Source: Spirochaetia bacterium | GTDB lineage: Bacteria > Spirochaetota > Spirochaetia > PWKH01 | Assembly: GCA_021736505.1 (NCBI GenBank) | Contig: JAIPFU010000032.1 | Location: forward strand, 1-12,937 | Direction: 5' to 3' | Length of the DNA stretch: 12,937 bases | Part shown: positions 1 through 7,172 of the stretch, piece after piece | Layout: every line of letters starts with the position of its first letter | Numbering within the stretch: the stretch's first letter is position 1 | Made by a program: the position numbers and the translations under genes | Notes under the pieces: model-generated | What the model was told of the DNA's origin: nothing | Database searches by the model: none | The model's input: the letters and a program-made list of their open reading frames with translations, nothing else

Positions 1-2017
1 CAGGGTCTGGACTGCATTGCGGCGGCAGGGTATAGGCATCGCTGTAGTGGATGTAGTTATGGTTAATCTTGAATCTGTTTGAGATGACACTTAAGGTATG
101 GTTCATTTCAACTACATCATCACTTTTATTATCGTTAAAATCAGCCGGTCGGGGAAGAGGTTCACTAAAGGGGGCATCGGCTACCCAAGCAGGTATATAG
201 GAGAGAAACCGCTTTTCAAAGTCATTTGTACCTACATTGGTTTCGTCGGTACCGTACTGTTTGTCAAGCATATCTTTTTCATATAGTAGTTCTGCATCCA
301 ACTGCAGCTCGACTTCCAAGGAAATGACTCTGTCGAACCAGTTGTCAGAATACTCCGGGCCGTCTCCTATATCATGCGGGGCATCCGCGTAGACATGCAT
401 TCTGCCTAGAGCGAAGTAGAGCGGATTGAGTATGATTCCATACTCATCTCTGTTGTGGTAGAGAATGTCTCCGTCTTTGTAGAGGGTGGAGTACAATCCG
501 CTGTCCCAGCTGTACCAGCCGTATCGTTTCTTCAACTCTTTTCTGGTAAGCAGCACATCATTGTCCATATCACCGTCTAGGTCATTGTCGACATAGTCGA
601 GCCTGCGATCCAGATAAACTACTTGGGTCAAGTCCTCAGATGCTGCATGAAAGTCAGGCTCATGATAGACGACGAATGCATCACCGGGCTCCAGTTCCCA
701 GTTATCTATTTCACCGTCACCGCTCCGATCACAGTAACCGCTGATATAGCTTTCTCCACCGCCATCCCTGTCTCTGAAGGGAATATCGGTATTCGGGTTT
801 TCCGTATACTGAGCATACCCGCCGATATTGCCCATTTCAAGAAGATTCAGGTGCGGGTAGGTAAACTGATTAAGATTTTCATCCGTACCGATGTTCATGA
901 TCTCGTTGGAGACCATCAGATAGCTGTAGCTTCCGCTTCCAAAGGGCCTCTTGTCTCCATTGTTAAAGCCATTTCCATACTGATTCATATCAAAGTCGTA
1001 GAGGAAGGTATAGAGTTCCTGATAAGCAAAACTTCTTTCATCTGCGTTTGAGGTATCTGACAGGTCCGCTAAACCGATATAATCCTGGTCATTCCAATTA
1101 TCTGGATCTTCTTCTGTAGGTGCATTGACCTGGTCATACAAAGGATCATTAGAGGTATTGCTAAAGCAGTCAGCATCAATTCCGTCACCATGCTTGAGGT
1201 ATGCCCATTTCCAGGAGGTCTCGCCCTCCTTCTTTACGGTGACATCGCCTGCATAATAGGGTGATGCATCATTAAAATAGAATCGAACAGCTCCGTATCC
1301 GTTTAAAACTACCTGATAATAGACAAGCTGTGAGGCAACTCCCGTATAATTGGTATCAAGGGCATCTGGCAGGTCATCGACGGTTATGGCTATGCTTTCT
1401 CCACCGGTTACATCGAATACTTTCAGTTCTCCTGCGTGATCATTGCTGTCATAGAGCGTGAAGCAGTTGTCTTTTACACTGTTTCTTGTTACTGGTGTAT
1501 CCTCGTCTACATAGGCTTCAAAGACAGGATTTCCTCCTTCCCACGTAGGTGGATCAATAGAAGTCATATTACTACCGTAGCCTGGAATATTACTGGGATC
1601 AATGGTATCCAGTGTGTCTTCGCTTATGAGTCCAGATCCCCTTCTATCTGCTTGGAATCCTACTTCAGCCATATCCAGAACAATATCTTCGGGCACAAGT
1701 CCGATGTAGCTGTACGCGGCCGTGAAGACATCGGGCTCCAAAGCCTTACTTCCTGTGGTCTCATCAGTGAAAGCAGTCCATCTGTAAACAGCTTTGCTTT
1801 CACTCTCTTCATCAAAAGCTCCCATCGTGAAAATTGATTCTTCAGGGAGGTCAGGGGAAGACCAGCTGAAGAACAATTCGCCGGACTCTCCTTCATCACC
1901 AGTTTCATCCTGAGGTTCGTCTTTTGCACCGAAGAGATTGCAGGTAATAAATGTTGAGCAGAATACTATCAATAATATAAAAAATACTGCTGTCCCAAAC
2001 AGTCTTCTTGTTTTCAT
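1..2017 (-). CDS. Large putative lipoprotein with EF-hand-like calcium loops (C terminus beyond left edge)
   Basis: I read this frame codon by codon from the ATG at 2017 to the left edge: 672 residues with no stop. The start has a strong ribosome site (GGAGG at 2030-2026, 8 nt spacing). The N terminus is a basic stretch (MKTRR), a hydrophobic segment at about 8-24, then Cys20 and Cys26. The TFITC context makes Cys26 the likelier lipidation site under relaxed spirochaetal lipobox rules, so the protein is probably exported and membrane-anchored. The mature part is rich in Asp, Gly, Tyr and Asn. Residues 430-441 (DRSGDGEIDNWE) form a canonical 12-residue EF-hand loop; 477-487 (DNDLDGDMDND) and 626-637 (DFNDNKSDDVVE) are degenerate versions. 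Cysteines are few. I do not recognise the family; a surface or periplasmic calcium-stabilised protein is an inference. G+C is higher than in the operon to the right. Confidence 0.85.
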   Translation of the reverse strand, partial: MKTRRLFGTAVFFILLIVFCSTFITCNLFGAKDEPQDETGDEGESGELFFSWSSPDLPEESIFTMGAFDEESESKAVYRWTAFTDETTGSKALEPDVFTAAYSYIGLVPEDIVLDMAEVGFQADRRGSGLISEDTLDTIDPSNIPGYGSNMTSIDPPTWEGGNPVFEAYVDEDTPVTRNSVKDNCFTLYDSNDHAGELKVFDVTGGESIAITVDDLPDALDTNYTGVASQLVYYQVVLNGYGAVRFYFNDASPYYAGDVTVKKEGETSWKWAYLKHGDGIDADCFSNTSNDPLYDQVNAPTEEDPDNWNDQDYIGLADLSDTSNADERSFAYQELYTFLYDFDMNQYGNGFNNGDKRPFGSGSYSYLMVSNEIMNIGTDENLNQFTYPHLNLLEMGNIGGYAQYTENPNTDIPFRDRDGGGESYISGYCDRSGDGEIDNWELEPGDAFVVYHEPDFHAASEDLTQVVYLDRRLDYVDNDLDGDMDNDVLLTRKELKKRYGWYSWDSGLYSTLYKDGDILYHNRDEYGIILNPLYFALGRMHVYADAPHDIGDGPEYSDNWFDRVISLEVELQLDAELLYEKDMLDKQYGTDETNVGTNDFEKRFLSYIPAWVADAPFSEPLPRPADFNDNKSDDVVEMNHTLSVISNRFKINHNYIHYSDAYTLPPQCSPDP

Positions 2018-2036
2018 GTAAATACCCTCCCATTCA

Positions 2037-2064
2037 ATTATAGAATGTGAACGGAAGGGTACAA
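2037..2064 (-). promoter_or_regulatory. Putative promoter of the lipoprotein gene
   Basis: On the minus strand a perfect TATAAT (2042-2037) lies 16 bp downstream of TTGTAC (2064-2059), a poor -35 match. The predicted start would leave a very short leader carrying the GGGAGGG ribosome site. The weak -35 box fits a promoter that needs an activator. A second AT-rich TATAAT-like block lies further upstream, around 2130-2140, so the assignment is tentative. Confidence 0.4.
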
Positions 2065-2074
2065 GAACTATTAC

Positions 2075-2106
2075 TGCCTAATAGAGTAGGCAATATTGCC
2101 TACTAG
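2075..2106. promoter_or_regulatory. Perfect 20-bp palindrome plus third half-site, candidate operator
   Basis: AGTAGGCAATATTGCCTACT at 2085-2104 is an exact palindrome with no loop, typical of a dimeric DNA-binding protein. A direct copy of its right half lies alongside: TGCCTAATAG at 2075-2084 against TGCCTACTAG at 2097-2106, one mismatch, 22 bp apart, or about two helical turns. It lies about 20 bp upstream of the putative -35 box of the lipoprotein gene, which is an activator-like position. The binding protein is unknown. Confidence 0.6.
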
Positions 2107-2408
2107 GGTTGATACGTGTTTTTTATACATACAATTATAAATTCAGCCTGTTTTCAGAAGGGATCCGGGTTTCAAATGGTCAATTTATCCAATTAAGAAT
2201 TGCATCGATAATGGCTGTTTTGTTTCAGCTGGCTTAATACCGTTCAGTGATAAAAAGTGAGAATGGGTGCAAGTACCAATATATTAAAACTTTCTGCCTG
2301 TAAAATTCTGTTTGCAGCTTAATTGAATCGTCTCGTTAAGCATCTGAATGAATAATTTATTTCTAGAGGGAAAATGCTTGAATAGAGGTGATTCATTTTC
2401 TGCTAAAC

Positions 2409-2461
2409 GGAATAAAAAAAATTTCTGAATTATTAAAGATTGTTTGCTTTATTCCTTTTTT
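2409..2461 (+). terminator. Possible terminator or stem with long loop
   Basis: GGAATAAA (2409-2416) pairs exactly with TTTATTCC (2448-2455), and six T residues follow (2456-2461). The loop is 31 nt and the stem is AU-rich, so it would be weak. There is no plus-strand gene upstream for it to serve, so it may be a relic or chance. Confidence 0.2.
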
Positions 2462-2465
2462 AGGT

Positions 2466-2485
2466 TTATTACATAGATGTAATAA
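2466..2485. promoter_or_regulatory. 20-bp palindrome, candidate protein-binding site
   Basis: TTATTACAT and ATGTAATAA are exact 9-bp inverted repeats separated by AG. With only 2 nt between the arms this is a DNA-level operator-like site, not an RNA hairpin. No intact gene starts close by on either strand, so its target is unclear. It may belong to a lost gene. Confidence 0.45.
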
Positions 2486-2779
2486 TTAAATGGATGCAAT
2501 GACCTATCCTGGATGGGTAATAAAAAACCAAAAGGCTTCTAAGGTAGTATAGTTAATGATAAGAAGTATCGGCTCTACTATAATCATTCTTCCTTATTCC
2601 AGAAACTAAAAAATTCTACTGAATTGCTGAAAAGAATATCGGTATTATCTATAAAACAAAAGATCTTGTCATAAAAGAACCGAAGGTAAATGAGCCGATT
2701 CAGGTTCTTTGTAATGACTGAAGTTACATTCTCTATAAAATATCCTATCGCTAGAGTGACATATGGAGCAGGATTTGGT

Positions 2780-3128
2780 AGTTCAGGGTTGAGAAGGGTT
2801 TATCTGTGGACTGCTGTTCTAACAGTATGGATAGGATGGATTGTACTGGTATCAGCAAGATTGACTTAGCCAGCAGTTTTCCAGATTAAGTTTTAAAAAT
2901 ACTGAGTTACTATTTCCCAAAGCTGATGGATGCGCAGAGCTGCGCTCATGCAATCGTTCAAATTGGCATTTTGAGAATAACCTGCACTGACATCTTGATG
3001 TGAAGTTTGGTAATAATGCAAATCAGACTGTAAGCCGCAAGGCAAGCGGGAATTTTACTCTAATGAAGAAAATGGTACTATCTCTGTATAAACTATTTCA
3101 GTCCTTTGATAAGAAAGGTACAAGTTAA
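2780..3128 (+). pseudogene. Decayed ISAs1-type transposase, C-terminal remnant
   Basis: The frame starting at 2955 reads NWHFENNLH, then TGA at 2988-2990, then HLDVKFGNN and a basic segment with SRKASGNF and MKKMVLSLYKLF, ending at TAA 3126-3128. This matches the C-terminal signature of ISAs1/H-repeat DDE transposases (HW-IEN-LHW-LDV-F, then an N-F/N-A helix and a Leu-rich tail). The TGA stands exactly where the family has the Trp of LHW, which a single TGG to TGA change explains. Upstream, in other frames, I can make out RRVYLW (about 2800) and ASSFP (about 2870), resembling the family's GR-E-R-Y and ISSLP stretches, so frameshifts are also present. The N-terminal half is not recognisable. 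The family call rests on remembered motifs. Confidence 0.65.
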
Positions 3129-3360
3129 AATATGATTTCTGTTGATTTCAGACTTTGAACAGACAAAGCAGAGACTTCCAACCCTGTGTGATAACAAAAT
3201 ACCAGAAATTTGCCTTTGAATACGAGCTGCACAAGAAATAAACTTCCTGAAAGCTTTTGACAGGTATTCTCTCGCATTTTTGAAACTGTTTAAACTGCTT
3301 TTGGTCCTATTTATTTTATCAGAAAAAACTTACTTTCTTCTCTTATAGTATTTTTACTTT

Positions 3361-3420
3361 ATCTAGTAAGGAGGATACTTCTATTTCGAATAATCTTTAT
3401 TCTTTTTTAAATTACTAGAT
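3361..3420. repeat. 9-bp inverted repeat flanking 42 bp
   Basis: ATCTAGTAA at 3361-3369 is the exact reverse complement of TTACTAGAT at 3412-3420. The 42 bp between them contain an AAGGAGG ribosome-site-like run at 3368-3374 with no ATG at a useful distance. It could be a pair of distant operator half-sites, the ends of a tiny relic element, or chance in AT-rich DNA. Confidence 0.3.
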
Positions 3421-3451
3421 TGGAAAAAATTTTCTTGACAAATAAAGGAAC

Positions 3452-3480
3452 CTGAAATAACCTGAGTTTAACGTTATACT
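3452..3480 (+). promoter_or_regulatory. Putative promoter of the LacI-family repressor gene
   Basis: CTGAAA at 3452-3457 (4 of 6 to the -35 consensus) is 17 bp from TATACT at 3475-3480 (5 of 6 to the -10 consensus). A start near 3487 would leave a leader of under 20 nt. A perfect TTGACA lies further up at 3435-3440 but has no good -10 partner at the right distance. The -10 box lies inside the operator, so bound repressor would block initiation. Confidence 0.55.
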
Positions 3481-3492
3481 AAAACGTTAAAC
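3466..3492. promoter_or_regulatory. LacI-family operator O1 (autoregulation)
   Basis: The arms GTTTAACGTT (3466-3475) and AACGTTAAAC (3483-3492) are exact inverted repeats around a 7-nt spacer. Each arm carries an AACGTT core with the central CG typical of LacI-family operators. The left core is itself a near-perfect 14-bp palindrome, GTTTAAC/GTTATAC, with one mismatched pair. The site covers the -10 box and predicted start and ends just before the ribosome site of the repressor gene. A near copy lies at 4539-4565. Confidence 0.8.
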
Positions 3493-3504
3493 TAGAGGAT
3501 GCAA

Positions 3505-4521
3505 ATGAAGGTAACAATTAAAGATATTGCACGGTTGTGTGATGTGTCAGTAACTACCGTTTCTAGAGTGATAAACAATAAAACAGACAGTATTGGAAAA
3601 GAAACAGTAGAACGGATAGAAAAGAAAATAATAGAACTAGGATATACACCAAATTCTGTTGCACGAAGTATGATTACCGGACGTTCTCATACTATTGGGC
3701 TGGTTGTTCCTGATATTAGAAATCCTTTTTTCTCTGAATTGGCCAGGGGCGTAGAAGATTATATGAATGCCAAGCAGTACGGAGTTTTTCTATGTAATAC
3801 GGACAGCTCAATGGATAAAGAAAAGCAGTACATTGATCTACTAAAAGGGAAATTTTCTGATGGAATGCTTTTTACTACGCAGAATAATTACGAGTTATCT
3901 CAATACTTTGATGAACTTATACACAATAATTATCCAATTGTTCTTATCGAGCGTTATGTAGATGGAATAGATGGTTTTCCAGGAATCTATCTTGATAATC
4001 GGGGTGGAGCAAAGAAAATATGCGATTTGATCATAAGCAAAGGTCATAAACGTATAGCATGCATTACCGGACCATTGAAAACGACCAATGCAAGAATGCG
4101 ACTGAACGGATATAAAGACGCATTAAAAGAAGCAGGAGTAAAAATTGATGATTCACTGATTATTGAAGGTAATTATCGCTATAGTGGTGGATACAACTGT
4201 ATGAAAAAACTGATTGATAACAAAGATAATGATTTTACTGCAGTTTTTGCTTGTAATGATATGATGGCTTATGGAGCATATAAAGCATTGGAAGAAGAAC
4301 ACATTGAAGTACCCGATGAAATATCCCTGGCAGGTTTTGATAACATCAAATTCCCCGATGTATTCAAGCCTAAATTAACTACAGTTGAACTGCCGGCATA
4401 TAAAATGGGTAAACGGGCGGCAGAGATGCTTATGAAGATTATGAAGAAAGAAAAGCTTGAAGAAGTAACATATGAATATTCACTGGATGTGGTTGATAAA
4501 GGCAGCGTTGCTGATATTTAA
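3505..4521 (+). CDS. LacI/GalR-family transcriptional repressor of the sugar operon
   Basis: This 338-residue, full-length regulator is probably cytoplasmic and dimeric and senses a sugar or sugar phosphate. The helix-turn-helix is at residues 4-24 (TIKDIARLCDVSVTTVSRVI), the hinge helix near 48-57 (PNSVARSM), and the periplasmic-binding-protein-like effector domain runs from about 62 to the end, with the RLNGY segment at 199-203 and FDN at 278-280. At position 56 the usual hinge leucine that inserts at the operator's central CG is methionine. I prefer the ATG at 3505 over the one at 3499: the AGAGG ribosome site at 3494-3498 abuts 3499 but is 6 nt from 3505, and the product then begins MKVTIKDIA as in relatives. 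Matching operators before this gene and before the permease indicate autorepression and operon control. The effector is not identifiable, so no rbsR symbol is given. Confidence 0.92.
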   Translation: MKVTIKDIARLCDVSVTTVSRVINNKTDSIGKETVERIEKKIIELGYTPNSVARSMITGRSHTIGLVVPDIRNPFFSELARGVEDYMNAKQYGVFLCNTDSSMDKEKQYIDLLKGKFSDGMLFTTQNNYELSQYFDELIHNNYPIVLIERYVDGIDGFPGIYLDNRGGAKKICDLIISKGHKRIACITGPLKTTNARMRLNGYKDALKEAGVKIDDSLIIEGNYRYSGGYNCMKKLIDNKDNDFTAVFACNDMMAYGAYKALEEEHIEVPDEISLAGFDNIKFPDVFKPKLTTVELPAYKMGKRAAEMLMKIMKKEKLEEVTYEYSLDVVDKGSVADI

Positions 4522-4538
4522 AAAATTTTCTCATCTAA

Positions 4539-4565
4539 GTGTAACGTTGTACTAAAACGATATAC
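4539..4565. promoter_or_regulatory. LacI-family operator O2 (operon control)
   Basis: This site matches O1 (3466-3492) at 23 of 27 positions by direct comparison, including TAACGTT, TACTAAAACG and the trailing ACTA. It starts 17 nt after the repressor stop codon and ends 25 nt before the permease ATG, so it separates the two genes. It is less symmetric than O1 (the right core is ACGATA instead of ACGTTA), which may mean weaker binding or a different set-point. Confidence 0.8.
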
Positions 4566-4571
4566 TATATT
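4548..4571 (+). promoter_or_regulatory. Putative operon promoter, -10 region
   Basis: Three -10 candidates overlap the O2 operator: TGTACT (4548-4553, aligned with the TATACT of the repressor promoter), TATACT (4561-4566) and TATATT (4566-4571). None has a clear -35 box 16-18 bp upstream; the preceding DNA is an A/T tract at the end of the repressor gene. A promoter is likely because the operator is repeated here, but its exact position is unresolved. Confidence 0.4.
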
Positions 4572-4590
4572 AGGTAGGTTTGGAGATTGT

Positions 4591-5568
4591 ATGTTAGAAT
4601 TAATAAAAGAAAAAGTTTCTGCTAGAACAAGCATGAGAGAAGTAGGGGTTCTACTTGCACTAATTATACTGATTGTCTTCTTTTCATTTACTTCCCCATT
4701 TTTCCTGAGGGTTAACAACCTCATCAATATAGTACGCCAGATATCACTTCTTGGAATTATTGCTATGGGTATGACAATGATCATTGTAAGCGGTGAAATT
4801 GATCTTTCAGTTGGTGCTGTATATGGTGCAACAGCAATAACAGCTGGAATGATTCTTATTAATGGTGGACTAGTTTGGGTTGCCATTGTTGCTTCTCTTT
4901 TAGTTGGTTCTTTTTTCGGTATTTTGAATGGAGTTTTGGCAACATACGGAAAAATACCTGCATTGATCGTTACTTTAGGAATGATGAACATAGCACGTGG
5001 GGCAGCCTTAGTTCTCAGTGGAGCAAGAGTTATATCTTTATCACCTAGAACGGTTGATGCCGCCGGATTGGATTTCTTTCTCTTCCTAGGGCAGGGGAAA
5101 ATTTTCAGCATACCCGTAATTAGTATTATTTTTATTATTATTGTAATAATATCTAATTTTTTATACAAAAAGACCATTTTAGGATTTAGAATGCGCGCCG
5201 TTGGAGGGAATAGTTCTGCCGCAAAAGCTTCAGGGCTTAACCGTAATTTAATTAAGATATTTGCTTTTGCTATTACAGGATTTTTTTGCGCCGTAGCTGG
5301 AATCTTAAACCTTTCATTTCTAGCAAATGTCCAAGGGACAACCGGTAACGGTTTAGAGCTTGATGTAATTGCTGCAGTAATTATTGGTGGCACATCGCTT
5401 ACAGGAGGTGAGGGGACAATAATTGGCACCTTAATCGGGGTACTTATAATGGGAGTCCTTAAAAACGGCATAGTTCTTCTCGGAGTATCTCCATTTTTTC
5501 AGATGCTCATCATTGGTATGGTAATTATTGGTGCAGTTGCAATAGATATGTGGTCAAGAAAGTCCTGA
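4591..5568 (+). CDS. rbsC-like: Ribose-type sugar ABC importer, permease subunit
   Basis: This inner-membrane channel subunit has 325 residues, the normal size for the RbsC/AraH/XylH permease family. Hydrophobic segments fall at about 18-36, 50-66, 75-90, 93-112, 120-142, 172-190, 220-245, 257-268, 275-290 and 300-320. Family marks are SGEIDLSVG (67-75), the cytoplasmic coupling segment around MRAVGGNSSAAKASG (201-215), and the GGTSLTGGEGT loop (266-276). GGAG at 4582-4585 lies 5 nt before the ATG. It is the first gene after operator O2 and precedes the ATPase, whereas classic rbs operons place the ATPase first. The transported sugar cannot be read from the permease. A long open frame on the opposite strand (4518-5471) is a shadow of its hydrophobic codons. 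Confidence 0.93.
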   Translation: MLELIKEKVSARTSMREVGVLLALIILIVFFSFTSPFFLRVNNLINIVRQISLLGIIAMGMTMIIVSGEIDLSVGAVYGATAITAGMILINGGLVWVAIVASLLVGSFFGILNGVLATYGKIPALIVTLGMMNIARGAALVLSGARVISLSPRTVDAAGLDFFLFLGQGKIFSIPVISIIFIIIVIISNFLYKKTILGFRMRAVGGNSSAAKASGLNRNLIKIFAFAITGFFCAVAGILNLSFLANVQGTTGNGLELDVIAAVIIGGTSLTGGEGTIIGTLIGVLIMGVLKNGIVLLGVSPFFQMLIIGMVIIGAVAIDMWSRKS

Positions 5569-5589
5569 TTGGATTTAGTAGGGGGAAAT

Positions 5590-7107
5590 ATGAGTGTTAT
5601 TGTAAAGTTTGAAAATATTACAAAAAATTTTCCTGGAGTCAGAGCACTTTCACATGTAAGTCTTGATGTAAAGTATGGGGAAGTACATGCAGTCGTTGGT
5701 GAAAATGGTGCAGGTAAATCGACGCTAATGAATATTCTCGGGGGTTTGTTTGATCCCACTGAAGGGAAAATCTATTTTGAAGGAAAAGAAGTAGATATAC
5801 CCAATGAGCAGGCTTCTCTGCAACTAGGTATCGGTGTTGTTTATCAGGAAATGAAACTCTGTCCAAATTTGTCAATAGTAGAAAACATCTTTTTGGGAAG
5901 GGAGATTAGGGGTAAAAGAAGAAAAATCGACTGGAAAAGTATGAAAGAAACATGTATACAGGTTCTGGATTCTCTAGGTTTGAAACTATCTCCTGATACA
6001 TTAGTTAAGAGTCTCTCAATAGCCGAACAACAGATAGTGGAAATTGCAAAATCATTGGCCCGGGATATAAAAGTACTTGTCCTTGATGAGCCAACATCAG
6101 CTTTAACCATGACAGAATCCCAGAAACTTTTCAGTAACATTCATGCACTGAAAAAGAAAGGTGTGTCCATTATTTATATATCCCACAGGCTTGAAGAGAT
6201 TATTGAGTTAAGCGATAGAATATCAGTACTGAGGGATGGTGAATTTAAAGGTACATTCAATGTTGAAGATGTTAATGTGAATAAGCTGGTTAAGTTGATA
6301 GCTGGAGAGAAACTGCTGAAAGAACTAAGTCAGAAGGCTCCTCAGAAAAGAAAAAATTTTTCAAGCAAGGTCCCTTATGTTGTGGTTGAGAATCTCAGCA
6401 GCAGTGATGGATCAGTGCAAAATGTGAGTTTTAATCTAAAAAGGGGAGAAATACTTGGGTTTTATGGAGTCCAGGGAGCTGGTCGGACTGAAATGCTACA
6501 AACAATTTTTGGGCTTAGGAATAAAAAAAGCGGAAGCATCAAAGTTGATAATATAGAAATCGAAAATAGAAATCCAATGAAGGCTATTGAAAATGGATTT
6601 GCCATGGTACCTGAAAACCGTAGGGAAGCAGGGCTATTTCCCAATATGAATATTTTAGAGAACATTAATATTTCCAATGCAAAAGATATTATAAAAATTG
6701 GCGGTCTATTAAAAAAGCAGAAAATGAAAACTATTTCTGAGAAATATAAAGGTAAAATTGGAATTAAAACCCGCGATATCTATCAGAGCATTATGCAACT
6801 CAGCGGCGGGAATCAACAGAAAGTGATAATAGCAAGGTGGTTGGCATCGAAACCACAAGTCTTTCTTGTGGATGAACTGACACGGGGTGTTGATGTTGGG
6901 GCTAAGTCTGAAATTTTCTCAGTCCTGCGGATGCTACAGGAACAAGGATTAGGAATTATACTGGTTTCATCGGAATTACAGGAAGTTATAGCTGAGGCAG
7001 ATCGTGTGTTAGTGATGAAAGACGGACGTATCGTCAAAGAACTTACAGGTAATCAAATAAATAAAGATGAGATTGTGGAACATGCTTTACTTGGAAAGGG
7101 AATTTAA
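5590..7107 (+). CDS. rbsA-like: Ribose-type sugar ABC importer, double-domain ATPase
   Basis: This cytoplasmic ATPase has two fused nucleotide-binding domains and powers import with the neighbouring permease and binding protein. It has 505 residues, as usual for RbsA/MglA/XylG. Domain 1 has Walker A GENGAGKST (37-45), a signature-like LSIAEQQ (142-148), Walker B VLVLDEP (162-168) and the switch His in SHR (199). Domain 2 has the degenerate Walker A GVQGAGRT (293-300), with Arg in place of Lys as is normal for this domain, LSGGNQQK (404-411) and Walker B VFLVDEL (424-430), where relatives usually have DEP. I chose the ATG at 5590, preceded by AGGGGG (5580-5585). The in-frame TTG at 5569 directly follows the permease stop and lacks a ribosome site. 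The gap to the permease is 21 nt, so the two are cotranscribed. Confidence 0.94.
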   Translation: MSVIVKFENITKNFPGVRALSHVSLDVKYGEVHAVVGENGAGKSTLMNILGGLFDPTEGKIYFEGKEVDIPNEQASLQLGIGVVYQEMKLCPNLSIVENIFLGREIRGKRRKIDWKSMKETCIQVLDSLGLKLSPDTLVKSLSIAEQQIVEIAKSLARDIKVLVLDEPTSALTMTESQKLFSNIHALKKKGVSIIYISHRLEEIIELSDRISVLRDGEFKGTFNVEDVNVNKLVKLIAGEKLLKELSQKAPQKRKNFSSKVPYVVVENLSSSDGSVQNVSFNLKRGEILGFYGVQGAGRTEMLQTIFGLRNKKSGSIKVDNIEIENRNPMKAIENGFAMVPENRREAGLFPNMNILENINISNAKDIIKIGGLLKKQKMKTISEKYKGKIGIKTRDIYQSIMQLSGGNQQKVIIARWLASKPQVFLVDELTRGVDVGAKSEIFSVLRMLQEQGLGIILVSSELQEVIAEADRVLVMKDGRIVKELTGNQINKDEIVEHALLGKGI

Positions 7108-7124
7108 TTTTAGAACAAGAAAAA

Positions 7125-7172
7125 AACCGAGGTAAATACATGTTAATTCATGTAAATATATTTTGCCCGGTT
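7125..7172 (+). promoter_or_regulatory. Intercistronic stem-loop before the binding-protein gene
   Basis: AACCG (7125-7129) can pair with CGGTT (7168-7172), and inside that TACATG (7137-7142) pairs with CATGTA (7149-7154) around a 6-nt loop. No T run follows, so this is not a standard terminator. Its position just before the binding-protein gene suggests an RNA processing or stabilising structure that would let this subunit be made in excess. An overlapping TATAAT at 7172-7177 could alternatively mark an internal promoter, but its -35 box is poor. Confidence 0.4.

Larger units (their letters stand above)
2018..3498. other. Gene-poor intergenic region with decayed DNA
   Basis: No intact gene is visible in this stretch of about 1.5 kb. 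Contents from left to right: ribosome site, promoter and palindrome of the leftward lipoprotein gene; AT-rich DNA in which I see nothing coding; a long-loop inverted repeat followed by a T run (2409-2461); a 20-bp palindrome (2466-2485); an 11-bp stem with one bulge (2671-2710); a transposase remnant (about 2780-3128); a 9-bp inverted repeat (3361-3420); and the repressor promoter and operator. I could not recognise insertion-sequence ends or target duplications. It reads as an old insertion site in decay. Confidence 0.7.

Noticed and set aside
623..1051. 142-codon plus-strand open frame, with similar ones at 98-286 and 1436-1837
   Set aside because: All lie antisense to the continuous 672-codon minus-strand lipoprotein frame, which has a strong ribosome site, signal sequence and EF-hand loops; none of the plus-strand products resembles a protein family.
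2988..2990. TGA read as Trp (alternative genetic code) because it falls on a conserved Trp
   Set aside because: The permease and other genes end in TGA and contain no internal TGA, and the relic also has frameshifts, so simple decay explains it.
4518..5471. 317-codon open frame on the minus strand opposite the permease
   Set aside because: It mirrors the hydrophobic codons of a clear RbsC-type permease; its product is a low-complexity Pro/Ile/Thr-rich string with no family pattern, and it would overlap operator O2.
5569..5589. TTG start for the ATPase directly after the permease stop
   Set aside because: It would put the AGGGGG ribosome site inside the coding sequence; the ATG at 5590 is well spaced and gives the usual family N terminus.
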